Shown here: positions 27,671-37,091 of the stretch, piece after piece
Position numbering within the stretch: position 1 is the first letter of the stretch
Layout of the letters: the number at the start of each line of letters is the position of its first letter
Assembly: GCA_025355505.1 (NCBI GenBank)
Contig: JANXZM010000051.1
Span: 1-64,000 of the forward strand
Reading direction: 5' to 3'
Source: Acidobacteriaceae bacterium
Lineage (GTDB): Bacteria > Acidobacteriota > Terriglobia > Terriglobales > Acidobacteriaceae
Length of the DNA: 64,000 nucleotides
The notes under the pieces: model-generated
Databases searched by the model: none
The model's input: the letters and a program-made list of their open reading frames with translations, nothing else
What the model was told of the DNA's origin: nothing
Program-made: the position numbers and the translations under genes

Positions 27671-27753
27671 GTGGCGGGTTCTAACGGCATGGCTGAAGCC
27701 ATGCACCTTCAAGGCTGTCCGGGAACCAACTTGATCGGAGTTTCCTTAGAACG
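27671..27753 (-). repeat. 90-bp dispersed repeat, copy 2
   Basis: Inverted copy of 19656-19745. Its end overlaps the stop codon and last codon of the TonB receptor gene (TTCTAA is both the gene end and the repeat end). Confidence 0.75.
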
Positions 27754-30700
27754 TGACCCGCACTCCGAACTCCATTTGCCGCGGAGCCCCGTTCGCATAG
27801 GTGCCCGAACCGGGCAGAACCCGGTCCAGACGCGAAGTGCAGAAAGTGGTTGAACTCCCACAGAATCCCCCCGAACTCGCGTTATTCAGCGAGCTGCCCG
27901 GCGCGCCGTTGAGCACCCCGCTTAGCTGATTTCCCGCGCCTCCGAAGTTGGCAAAGTTGAACACGTTAAACAATGAGACGCTCGGCTCCAGCTTCACCCG
28001 CTCCCCCACCCGGAACGGCCAGCTCAAGCGCAGATCGATCGTCTTCAGCCAGGTGGCTTCCGCGGAATGCCCCGGCAACCCATGAATCAGAGGGGAATAA
28101 GCGCCGAGCGCCACCAGTTGCTGCCCGGTGAACAGACCGCTAGTCGCCAACGCCGTGCCCGCCGGCGTCAATTTTCCGGCGAACGTGCCGTTGTAAAATG
28201 CGATGGATTGGGTCAACTTGCTGGTCGAGTATTTTCCGGTGCTCCCGATAAACGATGGCAAAAGATCGCCGACTGTGCCGTCGCCGCTGAGGTCGCTGCG
28301 GAAAATTTCTCCCGGTACTCCACCCCCGTCCTGCTGCGGAAGATAAACGCTCAGCGGAAGCGGCGACGCCAGATGGGCGATCATCGCAAGCCGCAACCCG
28401 TGCGGCAACTCCGCTATGGGAGTGAACGTAAACTGGTGAGTCCGGTCCAACCCCGACGATCCGAAATGTCCGCGGTGCGGACGGTTGTAATCTTCCGCCA
28501 CGTTCATCAGCGAATAATCGCCGCCGCTGCCGTCCCGCTCCGCGATATTGGTGCGATAGCGGGAGAGCGTGTACGCAATCGCCACATCCAGCCGCCGCAC
28601 GTGCCGGAACGGGTTCTCTCCGCTGACCGTCCTGTACGCCAGATGCACGCCTTCATACTTCGATCGCCCGGTGGGAAAGTACATGATGTTCGAGCCCACC
28701 GCCGGATTGATACCGCCGAAGGACGCCTGCTGCGGGTTACCCGCCACGTTCTTCTTCTGCAGCACCGAGCACGGAAACGGTCCGCAAAACGCATTCGAAG
28801 AATCCAGTCCCTGTCGCGCGAAGTCGGTGATGGTCGCTCCCGGCACTGCGGCCAGATAGCAATTCACCGCAGCCTGCGAACTGCTGCCCGCAAACGATGC
28901 CTGAGCGCATCCCACCGACGCCGGATTCGCCGCCAGCGTCAAGTTGATCGCATCCAGTTCCGCCTGATAGGTATTGGCCAAGGGATTGAGATTGTGACCG
29001 TCCGTCAGCAGGCCCGCGTCTCCCACGTGATTGGTGTCAATGCCCAGCGGAAACTGCGTGCCGATCTCGCGCACATAGTCGGCGGAGAAGATGCCGCGCT
29101 CCCCGATCTGATTCTGAATTCCGAAGCTGATGTGCGCCACCCGCGGCGTCTTGTAACCGGGCGCCAGCAGGCCCCCAAAATTGGCCACGCTGTTCGCCAG
29201 CGAATACACATTCTGCCCACCCGTGACCGTGGACTGCGCCGCCATGAAATTCGACTGCAAGTCCTGAAGCGCTGTCGAAACCGTCCCAATCGGCGCCCCG
29301 CAAATCTGGGTCGCGATGTCGAGCGAATCCACTGAATGCACCACCGATCCGTCGGGGAACAGCACCGAGCCCGTCGGACACAGCGTCAGGCTGCGGTTGT
29401 ATTGCCCGTTCGACAAGCGGTTGATGCGATCCTGATAGGCATTCTGCAGCAGGAAATTGTCAAAGAACAGCCCGCCGCTCGCCCGTACCACGGTCCGCCC
29501 ATTGTGTCCCGGATCCCACGCTAGACCGATTTGCGGAGCAAAATTCCAGTTGGGCTGATTCGTGTTCTGGCCCAGCGCCTGGTGCGCGCCCGCACCTTTT
29601 TGCGGAAGCAACCCGAATTGATCGAGAATCAAACCGGTCGTGCACGGTGGAGTCTGCACGATGGTTGTGTTGATTGCCGAACATGGCACTGCCGGCAAGT
29701 CGCTGTTTGTGCGCCCGGTGTCGCGGACATAATTCACGCCAAAGCTGATGTTCAGATTCGGAAACAAGTTGAACGTGTCGCCCAGGTACCCCTCGATGCG
29801 CGTGTCGAAGTGACCGCCCGTCGAGCGGTTGAAGGCAGAGTTCTCGCTGAAACCTCCGAGGCCGTTGAAAATCGTAACCGTGCCCACCGGATAGTTCAGC
29901 GGATTGTCCGCGCCTCCAGGCAATGCGTTGGGGTTGCCATTGATGGCATTGATCGGGTCCAATCCATTCGAACTGGTCACCGACGGCCCAAACTTTCCCG
30001 GCGAATAGAAATCTCCCTGCGCGATGCGATGAATCGCTCCACCGAAGCGGATCGTGTGATTTACTTTATAAACCGTGCGGCTGTCATAACGCCCAAAGAG
30101 GTCGCGCTGAATTGTCTGCCGCGGACCCGCGATGCTCGGTCCCATGGCATACGATCCGAGTTGGATATGGAAAGGCGCCGTCGGAAAAATCGCCGAATCG
30201 TTCAGCGCCGGATTGATCGCGTTCACCATCTTCTGATAGCCGAAGCGAGCACTGTGTACAAACCGTCCATGGTTCCAATCAAGCCCAGACACGGCGGATG
30301 GAACATTCAGCTGATTGCGGAAATTCGAGTTGCTGTCCGACGGACCGATCTCGTTCGCGTTGTCGTAGCTGAGCCGCGCGAACCATTTCATGTTGTCGCT
30401 GAGGTTGTAATCCAGCCGCGCCGTCAGCATGTTTTCGCGAAAATAGGCGCTCTGCGAGCTGGTCACGTTACCAGCTGGAAATCCCAGCAGGATCGGCAAA
30501 ACCCCGTCCTGCTTGGTCCGTTCCCCGCCGATAAATAAAAACGCTTTGTCCTTGATCACCGCACCACCAACCCCAAATCCATACTGCTGCCGGCTGTACT
30601 TCGGATCTCCTGACGGAAACCCGGCCAGGCCGACGATCCGGTCGCGCAAATTTCCAAACAGATTGCCGTGCCATTCATCTCCACCCGAGCGCGTCGTAAC

Positions 30701-31417
30701 CCGCACCGCACCGGTAGCGTTCAGCGACTGAAAAACTTCCGGCGTGACGCGCGAGACAATCACTTCGCGCACCGCCTCCGCCGGCAGGTTCAGCGTGGAC
30801 CCGCCCCGCGTCTCATCCATCACCTCGACTTCATCAACGTCGTAGTGCGTTGTTCGACCCAGTTGGCTGTTGATTGAAAGCGCCTGGAACCCACTCTTGC
30901 CCGGATCGAAAACCCTTCCATCCACCACCTGCACACCCGGCTCCAGCTGTCCCGCATTCAGGTAGTTCCGCCCGTTAATCGGCAGCCTGTCGGGAACCTC
31001 GCCACTGAACTTGCTCTCCAGCCGCACCGGACCCGGATTGATCCATTCCAGCTTGAAATCCGCCGTGACCGCCGCCCCCAACACGACGGTGACGCTGCGC
31101 TCGACCACCAGCATGTCCCGCCCTTCCACCCGGAGCGCATAAGCGCCCGGCGGCACCGGTTCGGAAACATACGTCCCGTCTTTGCCGGAGCGCGTCACGC
31201 TCCGAGTCTCGGTCGCCGACGAGCTGTAAAAAACCCGCGCTCCCTCCACGGGATTGCCGCCGTCATCCCGCACCGTACCTTGAATGGTGCCGGCTGCCGG
31301 ATTTTCCGGGGTCGATTCCTGCGCCCACATCGAAATTGTGAGTGCAGCACCAACAAGGATGAGCAATAGGCCAAAGGGCAGAACACGACGAACACGCAAG
31401 CCAAAGCAATCAAACAA
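27746..31417 (-). CDS. TonB-dependent receptor with carboxypeptidase-regulatory-like N-terminus
   Basis: 1223 residues from a TTG at 31417, chosen because AGGAG lies 9 bp upstream and the signal peptide (RRVLPFGLLLILVGAALTIS, then MWAQ) begins just after it. A CarboxypepD_reg/Ig-like domain follows (GTIQGTVRDDGGNPVEGARV, about 40-125). Then a plug domain (RLPINGRNYLNAGQLEPGVQ) and a long beta-barrel ending in Phe (FGVRVTF). This is the acidobacterial OmpA-/SusC-related receptor type of about 1100-1250 residues, used for uptake of oligosaccharides or chelates. The substrate cannot be read. Confidence 0.9.
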   Translation of the reverse strand: MFDCFGLRVRRVLPFGLLLILVGAALTISMWAQESTPENPAAGTIQGTVRDDGGNPVEGARVFYSSSATETRSVTRSGKDGTYVSEPVPPGAYALRVEGRDMLVVERSVTVVLGAAVTADFKLEWINPGPVRLESKFSGEVPDRLPINGRNYLNAGQLEPGVQVVDGRVFDPGKSGFQALSINSQLGRTTHYDVDEVEVMDETRGGSTLNLPAEAVREVIVSRVTPEVFQSLNATGAVRVTTRSGGDEWHGNLFGNLRDRIVGLAGFPSGDPKYSRQQYGFGVGGAVIKDKAFLFIGGERTKQDGVLPILLGFPAGNVTSSQSAYFRENMLTARLDYNLSDNMKWFARLSYDNANEIGPSDSNSNFRNQLNVPSAVSGLDWNHGRFVHSARFGYQKMVNAINPALNDSAIFPTAPFHIQLGSYAMGPSIAGPRQTIQRDLFGRYDSRTVYKVNHTIRFGGAIHRIAQGDFYSPGKFGPSVTSSNGLDPINAINGNPNALPGGADNPLNYPVGTVTIFNGLGGFSENSAFNRSTGGHFDTRIEGYLGDTFNLFPNLNISFGVNYVRDTGRTNSDLPAVPCSAINTTIVQTPPCTTGLILDQFGLLPQKGAGAHQALGQNTNQPNWNFAPQIGLAWDPGHNGRTVVRASGGLFFDNFLLQNAYQDRINRLSNGQYNRSLTLCPTGSVLFPDGSVVHSVDSLDIATQICGAPIGTVSTALQDLQSNFMAAQSTVTGGQNVYSLANSVANFGGLLAPGYKTPRVAHISFGIQNQIGERGIFSADYVREIGTQFPLGIDTNHVGDAGLLTDGHNLNPLANTYQAELDAINLTLAANPASVGCAQASFAGSSSQAAVNCYLAAVPGATITDFARQGLDSSNAFCGPFPCSVLQKKNVAGNPQQASFGGINPAVGSNIMYFPTGRSKYEGVHLAYRTVSGENPFRHVRRLDVAIAYTLSRYRTNIAERDGSGGDYSLMNVAEDYNRPHRGHFGSSGLDRTHQFTFTPIAELPHGLRLAMIAHLASPLPLSVYLPQQDGGGVPGEIFRSDLSGDGTVGDLLPSFIGSTGKYSTSKLTQSIAFYNGTFAGKLTPAGTALATSGLFTGQQLVALGAYSPLIHGLPGHSAEATWLKTIDLRLSWPFRVGERVKLEPSVSLFNVFNFANFGGAGNQLSGVLNGAPGSSLNNASSGGFCGSSTTFCTSRLDRVLPGSGTYANGAPRQMEFGVRVTF

Positions 31418-31593
31418 AGTGCCACTCTCCTGGGGGCAGAACCTCAAGTAGAACCTGGAAGCGATTCCGCGTTCTAAGGGTCCTGGTTTTCCACTGCAAT
31501 GATTTTCTAATGAAATCGAATAGAACAGTTTACTAGATGCGCCCACTTCCCCGGCGCGATGTACGCGTTTTGTTAGCAGGCTAATTCGGCGTG

Positions 31594-31675
31594 GCTAAGC
31601 TACGAGCTACGAGCCGCGAGCTTCGAGCGAAGTCAGTGCCTCACAGTTCGCAGCCCGAAGCTCGTAGCTTGCAGC
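31594..31675. repeat. Inverted heptamer repeat, copy 1
   Basis: Left arm of 7-base units AGCTACG, AGCTACG, AGCCGCG, AGCTTCG. Right arm CCGAAGC, TCGTAGC, TTGCAGC after a spacer of about 15 bases. It lies between the TonB receptor and the VWFA gene. Confidence 0.7.
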
Positions 31676-31709
31676 GTATTTGCTCGGCACACGGGATCCG
31701 CCACTAACC

Positions 31710-32723
31710 TCAGAACGTCCCCTTCCGCGTGTAGTACCCCGCTCGATAGTGCGACTGATAAGGCCCTCCGGCCGGCGGGTTCGTCAGGTCCACCCGCAGT
31801 TGACGGAATTCCGAATCCGAATAGCGCTGCGACGGATAGTACGCCAGCAGATACTGCGTCCGCAGTTCGTCGCTGATCTTTTGGAACGCATCGTCCAGTT
31901 GCGGCAGCGACGTGGCATAGTAATACTTTCCGCCCGTGTCCGCCGAAATCTGAATCAGCGCGTGCTCGCCGCCCGTGTCTCGTCCCGCGCTCGCTTCGAT
32001 GGGCACGATGATGATGCTATAAATAATCGCTTCCGACTCCTGGGCCGCGCGCAGCGCCTCTTTGTAGTCCACCTGGCTGACCGTGTCTCCGCCATCGGTG
32101 ATCGCCACCATCACTTTTCTTCCCTGCCGCCGGCTGAGCGCCTGCGATCCCAGAAAAATCGCGTCGTAAAGCGCCGTCGCCGAGCCATTGCGCACCAGGT
32201 CGATTCCAGCGTCGATTTTTTTCAAGTCGGATGTGAACGGCACCAACTCGCTCACTTCCTCGCTGAACTTGTACAAGGCCAGTCCGTCCTGCGGGCGCAA
32301 AATTGTGTGCGCAAACTTACGCGCCGAGATCAGTTCCAGCGGCAGGTCTTTTCTTGTGCTCAGGCTCGTATCCACCGCCAGCACAATCGACAGCGGCAGC
32401 GCCGATTCCCGGCTGAAAATCGCGATCTTCTGCTCTTTGCCGTCTTCCTTCAGCAGAAAAGTTTCTTTCTGCAGGTTCGCCACGGGAGCCCCGCGCGCAT
32501 CCGTCACCGTCACGAATACGTTCACCAGCTTCACGTCGACCTTGAGCGTGGTTTCCGGTTCCTCCGCCATCAACGGGGCGCTGACAGAAACGATGAGTAC
32601 GCACATCAGCGAGCAAGCCACGAGCTGCGAGCTGCGAGCTGCGAGCCTGACAGTATTTGCTCGCAGCTCGCAGCTCGTAGCGCGCAGCGCCTTTTCGATT
32701 CGCTTCATGGGAGAGTCAATCAT
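31710..32723 (-). CDS. VWFA-domain protein, acidobacterial type
   Basis: 337 residues. The von Willebrand A domain (about 110-300) has the MIDAS motif DTSLS and a later TDGGD; the preceding VDVKLVNVFVTVTDARGAPV stretch is typical of the acidobacterial VWFA family. The export signal is the core SLMCVLIVSVSAPLMA. The n-region before it (about residues 13-37) is translated from an inverted heptamer repeat (32620-32688), so the original start may have been closer to the core. Function unknown; likely periplasmic adhesion or complex assembly. The start abuts the stop of the MoaX-type gene (1-bp spacing). Confidence 0.87.
   Translation of the reverse strand: MIDSPMKRIEKALRATSCELRANTVRLAARSSQLVACSLMCVLIVSVSAPLMAEEPETTLKVDVKLVNVFVTVTDARGAPVANLQKETFLLKEDGKEQKIAIFSRESALPLSIVLAVDTSLSTRKDLPLELISARKFAHTILRPQDGLALYKFSEEVSELVPFTSDLKKIDAGIDLVRNGSATALYDAIFLGSQALSRRQGRKVMVAITDGGDTVSQVDYKEALRAAQESEAIIYSIIIVPIEASAGRDTGGEHALIQISADTGGKYYYATSLPQLDDAFQKISDELRTQYLLAYYPSQRYSDSEFRQLRVDLTNPPAGGPYQSHYRAGYYTRKGTF
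32620..32688. repeat. Inverted heptamer repeat inside the VWFA gene
   Basis: Left arm CGAGCTG repeated three times; right arm TCGCAGC, TCGCAGC, TCGTAGC, GCGCAGC; spacer about 14 bases. Same family as 31594, 37879, 43853 and 46078 but translated in frame. Confidence 0.75.
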
Positions 32724-33470
32724 TTATGATGCTGCCTGCTCCCCCGCTGTGCCTCCCGGCCGTCGAATTTCTTCGGGAAACGCCTCCCCATCCGCCCATA
32801 CCGCTCCATCTTCAAAGTATTCTTTCTTCCAGATCGGAACCGTCTTCTTCAGCGTGTCAATGATCCACCGGCAGGCCTCAAACGCCGCGCCCCGGTGCGC
32901 CGCGGCCACCACGATCAGCACGCTTGTCTCCCCGATCTCCAGCCTCCCCAAGCGGTGGACGATCGACGCTCCCCGCACCCCAAAACGCGCCCGCGCCTCC
33001 ACCGCCAAAGATTCCATCTGCTTCAGCGCCATCGCTTCATAGGCTTCATAGTTCAGATAGAGGGTGCGCCGCCCGTGCGTGTTGTCCCGCACCACGCCGT
33101 CGAAAATCACCGCCGCGCCATCCGCCGGATGCTTCAAGCGCGCGACCACATCCTCGGTATCAATCCGCTCGCGGACAATCCGCACTTCGCCCCGTACTTT
33201 GCCCCGGACTTCGCCGCCTTCCGGCGACCCGCCGCTCACCGGCGGCAACAGCCCCACTGCATCTCCCTCGCGCAGCGCACGGTCCGCCCCCGAATATTCC
33301 TCGTTCACCGAAATCGCCAGCGACGGTACCATCGCCTCAAACTGCGGGGAGTCTCGCGCATAATAGAAGAGCACGTCCCGCACCCGCGCCCCTTCCGGCA
33401 AATCGAGGGTCTCAACCGACCTTCCCGCCAAGTCCTGCAATACTCCAAACAAAAGCACGCCAATCTTCAT
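32724..33470 (-). CDS. Fused molybdopterin synthase, MoaD-MoaE (MoaX type)
   Basis: 248 residues from ATG 33470 (GGGGAAAC upstream); longer frames upstream lack MoaD similarity. Residues 1-81 are MoaD (begins MKIGVLLFGVLQDLAG) and end in the Gly-Gly (SGG at 79-81) that carries the thiocarboxylate. After a charged linker comes MoaE (about 95-240), with the active-site Lys pair in TVPIWKKEYFEDG and NTHGRRTLYLNYEAYEAMA. It converts precursor Z (cPMP) to molybdopterin. In Mycobacterium MoaX the fusion must be cut after the Gly-Gly to work; the same may hold here. Confidence 0.9.
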   Translation of the reverse strand: MKIGVLLFGVLQDLAGRSVETLDLPEGARVRDVLFYYARDSPQFEAMVPSLAISVNEEYSGADRALREGDAVGLLPPVSGGSPEGGEVRGKVRGEVRIVRERIDTEDVVARLKHPADGAAVIFDGVVRDNTHGRRTLYLNYEAYEAMALKQMESLAVEARARFGVRGASIVHRLGRLEIGETSVLIVVAAAHRGAAFEACRWIIDTLKKTVPIWKKEYFEDGAVWADGEAFPEEIRRPGGTAGEQAAS

Positions 33471-33738
33471 CAAGTTTCCCCGCAGAGCCGCGGCTAGCGA
33501 CGGCTCCCGCGCCACCAGTGTAGCGCGCCCGCCCGTAAGGACCTGTCCCTCTGTGTACTCGCCACCCGACCCTCCCGTGCGGTCCAAATTACTTCCGTAA
33601 TCGTGCATTCGGTCACCTTCCCGCTTAGTCTTGCTGTCAACACTCCATTACTGAGAGGAGGCTGTTATCACTAACGCCGGTCCAACTGATGTCAGCCGCA
33701 GCACGTCCGCTCGTTCATTCCTCCACAGCCTCAACATT

Positions 33739-36381
33739 TTGATTAAGTACACACGGCTGTATGGAGTGACCCACAAGCGCACCGAGGATCAGTTCCAGAC
33801 CGCCTGGACCGAACTCCAGCAGGCGCTGCCAAAAAGCAGTGACACTGGTTTTCTGCTCGGCGTCTCCGACAACAAACTGCTGCTCGATGGCATCCCGCTC
33901 GAAGCCGGACAGGCCGAGCGCAGCTTCGCCCAGTTGCTGACCGCCGCCGGGCTTTCCAGCATCCTGTTTTCCAACAAGGTCACGCTGGAAGACTTTACCC
34001 GCCTCGTCCGCGCCTTTTCCATGGGCGGATCGAAAGCGCAGGACTTCGCCAAGCAGATTAAGGAAACCCTCGGCGATAACAAAAAGTCCTCTATCCGGAT
34101 CAATGAAGTCAAGTTCGTCGCCGCCGATCCGGCCACCGGCGAATATTCCATCGCGGCCCAACTCGCGGCGCAGGCCCTGGGCCCCGAATTCAAGCAGTGG
34201 CTCAATGACCCTCAGAAACTTCTGCAGTTGATCGCCGCCGCCCAGGGAGCGAGCAACAGCAGTTCGGGAGCGCCCGGCGGTGCGCCCCTCGGCAGCGTCC
34301 CCAACGTCCCTATTACTGGAGGCGTGGCGACGGGCTCCGGCGGATCTGCGCTCGGACCATGGGCCGGCGGCGTTGTTGCGTTACAGGAAGAGGAAGTCAT
34401 CCAGACCATTCGCCTGCTCACCCATTTTGGCCAGGCCATGCAGGATCCCAACGCTTCCACGGAAAATCTCAAGCTCGAACTGGGCAAGGCTCCCGAAGGC
34501 ACCAAGGTCAATCTCACTCAGTTGCTCGAACATCTGGCCACGCAGGCTTCTCAGAGCATCGGAGACGCCAGCAATGACACTCCGCTTCTGATGAAGGCCG
34601 CCGAGAGCATGGCCATCAAGTTCGCCCTCGACCGCTATGAGCGCGGCGAAGTCAAGGTCAACGCTGTCCACGACATGATGGAGCACATGAGCCGGCAGAT
34701 GGACACGCTCCGCCAGATCCTGCGGGTCCAGGAAGATAAAATGTCCAAGGCCGGCATCCTGGTTGACTCCCATGCCGACATCCTCGACCGGATGTTCTGG
34801 GCTGAGATTCCCGAAGCCGGCAAGAAAAGCGTTCTGCTCTCCAGCGAGGCGACCTGCGTGCCACCCCGCAATATTCGCCAGTTTGTCGAAATCCTATTTG
34901 AGCGCGACGACAATGAGATCGCCGCCAAAATCCTTACCAACTACTGCACTGGCCTCAACGCCAAAGATGCCGACCCTCGCCGCAAAACCGCCATCGGCCT
35001 GGCTCAACTCGCCGACCTCTACGCTACCGCGCCCGATGAAGTCATGCCCAATGTCCTCGCCATGATCGGCGAGAAACTGGCTAAGGAAAGCGATACGGAC
35101 ATTCAGAGCCTGCTGGGCGCCGCCTTCGCGCGCTTCGGCCAGGAGGCCTGCACGCGCAAAAAATACAAAGCCGTCGCCGAACTCTGCGACTCGCTCAAAA
35201 GAGTAGCCCAGCAACGGCCCGCCCTGGTGCAGGATCTCCGTTCCCGCGTGGGCATTGAAAATCGCCTGCCCGAGATGATCGAAGAGGCCATCCACGCCGA
35301 TCAGGTGCCCGAGGATCTAATCAACGTCCTGCAGCAGCTTCCCAGAAATTCCGTCGAACACCTTGCCGACCGTTTCTTCCGCGCGCAGAAACGCGTGGAA
35401 TGCGATCGCATTGTCGAACTCGTCGGCGAACTCGGACAACCCGGCATCGACGATCTGCGCGACATTCTGCGCACCGGCCAGCCCCGCCAGGCTGCCTCCA
35501 CCGTCGGCCTGTTGAGCCGCCTCGGCGTGACCACGCTGCTTGAGTTGCTGCCCTCACGCATGAGCGAGTTCAACCGTTTCTATCAGGACGTCATCGTTCG
35601 CCAGATCGCCTACGGCGCCGCACCCGACCGCGGACGCACCCTGCTCGAACTGCTGGAACTGCTAGACGCCTTCATACTGCCTGAGGCCATCGACGAAATC
35701 GGCATGAGCCAGGACCGCAGCGCCAGTGCCAGCCTGATCGCGCTCGCCACCGCCGGCGAAGCTCAGAACCGTCCCCCGTTCGTGCAGCTCAAAGCCATCG
35801 AATCGCTCGGCCGTTTGCGCGAGGTCGAGGCCGTTTCCGCTTTGCGCACCATCGTCGAAGACAAGAAACTCTTCGGCTACAGCCAGCACCGCGAATTGAG
35901 AATCGCAGCCATTCAGGCACTCTCCAAGATCGATCCCCGCTACGGAACCCAGGCCCTAACCGACAGCGGCCTCGAGGCCGGCGAACTCGCCATCGCTCCG
36001 CTCGATCCCGGCCCCGGATGTCCCTGGGTCCGCCAGCGCCGCTACGAACGCATCATCTTGCCGCGCACTCTCTCCGCCACTCTTTCCAGCTCCTGGGGAA
36101 AGTCGAGCATCGTGATGCGGGAGATGAGTCTCGGCGGCGGCATGGGAACGCGCAGCGACAATCTCCGCGTCGGCTCCGAGGCCCACGTCGAAATCTCTCT
36201 CGGCGTGAAAAAAATTCGCGGCGAGGTTCTGCTCCGCCGCGCCCGCGTCAATGAAATCGGTTTCGAATTCGTTAGCATGGACCTCGACAGCCGCTACCGC
36301 CTCCGCCGCGTACTGGTCGAGGCCTTGCAAAAAGTCCCCGACAATCGCGCCTCCACCTGGGACGGCGAACGCAAAGTCTAG
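33739..36381 (+). CDS. HEAT-repeat protein with C-terminal PilZ domain
   Basis: 880 residues from TTG 33739, but this TTG has no ribosome site. The frame is open back to 33655, and a strong GAGAGGAGG (33653-33661) sits 5 bp before an in-frame ATC at 33667 that would add 24 residues. Long helical repeat region (about 350-740), e.g. VKAVSALRTIVEDKKL-like units (actual REVEAVSALRTIVEDK). A PilZ domain is at about 755-870 with RRYER (RxxxR) and EMSLGG (D/NxSxxG with Glu first). A Gly/Ser-rich linker lies near 175-210. Likely a c-di-GMP effector scaffold. Cytoplasmic. Confidence 0.8.
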   Translation: MIKYTRLYGVTHKRTEDQFQTAWTELQQALPKSSDTGFLLGVSDNKLLLDGIPLEAGQAERSFAQLLTAAGLSSILFSNKVTLEDFTRLVRAFSMGGSKAQDFAKQIKETLGDNKKSSIRINEVKFVAADPATGEYSIAAQLAAQALGPEFKQWLNDPQKLLQLIAAAQGASNSSSGAPGGAPLGSVPNVPITGGVATGSGGSALGPWAGGVVALQEEEVIQTIRLLTHFGQAMQDPNASTENLKLELGKAPEGTKVNLTQLLEHLATQASQSIGDASNDTPLLMKAAESMAIKFALDRYERGEVKVNAVHDMMEHMSRQMDTLRQILRVQEDKMSKAGILVDSHADILDRMFWAEIPEAGKKSVLLSSEATCVPPRNIRQFVEILFERDDNEIAAKILTNYCTGLNAKDADPRRKTAIGLAQLADLYATAPDEVMPNVLAMIGEKLAKESDTDIQSLLGAAFARFGQEACTRKKYKAVAELCDSLKRVAQQRPALVQDLRSRVGIENRLPEMIEEAIHADQVPEDLINVLQQLPRNSVEHLADRFFRAQKRVECDRIVELVGELGQPGIDDLRDILRTGQPRQAASTVGLLSRLGVTTLLELLPSRMSEFNRFYQDVIVRQIAYGAAPDRGRTLLELLELLDAFILPEAIDEIGMSQDRSASASLIALATAGEAQNRPPFVQLKAIESLGRLREVEAVSALRTIVEDKKLFGYSQHRELRIAAIQALSKIDPRYGTQALTDSGLEAGELAIAPLDPGPGCPWVRQRRYERIILPRTLSATLSSSWGKSSIVMREMSLGGGMGTRSDNLRVGSEAHVEISLGVKKIRGEVLLRRARVNEIGFEFVSMDLDSRYRLRRVLVEALQKVPDNRASTWDGERKV

Positions 36382-36523
36382 AGCAAGCTCTCAGTTCCCA
36401 GAAAACGCGGCTTCCGCAACTCTAGAGCGTTCTACGCCACCGTCACGAAAACTCTGGCAGAGACGCGGCTTGCCGCGTCTGGCCGCACCCCGTCACTCAC
36501 CCACGACCGATTCTGCCGCAAAG

Positions 36524-36553
36524 AAAAAGCCCCTGCGCGCGCAGAGGCTTTTT
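36524..36553. terminator. Bidirectional intrinsic terminator
   Basis: AAAAAGCC ... GGCTTTTT arms around a GC-rich centre (CCTGCGCGCGCAGA). It lies between the convergent HEAT-PilZ gene and atpE and can serve both. Confidence 0.75.
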
Positions 36554-36629
36554 CACCAAACCACTCGACAAACCGCGGGTGCCCATTCATTGCGCACTTT
36601 GCGATGAGTGGGCACCGTCTTAGAATGCC

Positions 36630-36941
36630 TTACGCCACCTTGACGAAAATGATCACCAGCGTGAACAACACCAGCGACTCGATGAATGCCAAGCCCAGAA
36701 TCAGCGCGACCATAATTCCAGGACGTGCCGCCGGATTGCGTCCCAGCGCGTCGCAGGCCGCTCCCGCAACTTTCCCCTGTCCCAGTGCCGCCAGCCCAGC
36801 CGCGAGTGCAATCGCAAAACCGGAAGTCAGCGCCACCCAGTTCGTGCCCGCAACCGCTCCAGTCGTGCCCTGCGCAAACGCCGGCACCGCCATCACCGAC
36901 GCTACCATCATCACAAACATCAACATCGCAAATTTCCGCAT
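36630..36941 (-). CDS. atpE: ATP synthase F0 subunit c
   Basis: 103 residues from ATG 36941 (AAGGAGAA 8 bp upstream). An extra N-terminal signal-like helix (MRKFAMLMFVMMVASVMAVP, then AFA) precedes the two-helix hairpin, as in several Acidobacteria. The loop RNPAARPG joins the helices. Glu88 in FIESLVLF is the ion-binding carboxylate. Gln55 (GQGK) and Ser89 occupy positions used for sodium binding in Ilyobacter-type rings, but the Tyr is Phe here. Last gene of atpZ-I-B-E; the F1 genes are absent. Confidence 0.93.
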   Translation of the reverse strand: MRKFAMLMFVMMVASVMAVPAFAQGTTGAVAGTNWVALTSGFAIALAAGLAALGQGKVAGAACDALGRNPAARPGIMVALILGLAFIESLVLFTLVIIFVKVA

Positions 36942-37091
36942 TAAGTTTCTCCTTGAATAAATTGCCGCCAGGAGGTGGTTGACGCCGCGCTTCAAGAGCC
37001 GGCGCCCTCACGCTGGACAGCAGGTACCAGGTCTCAGGTCCCAGGAAACATTTGCGCTGTATTTCCTGAGACCTGACACCTGAAACCTGTT

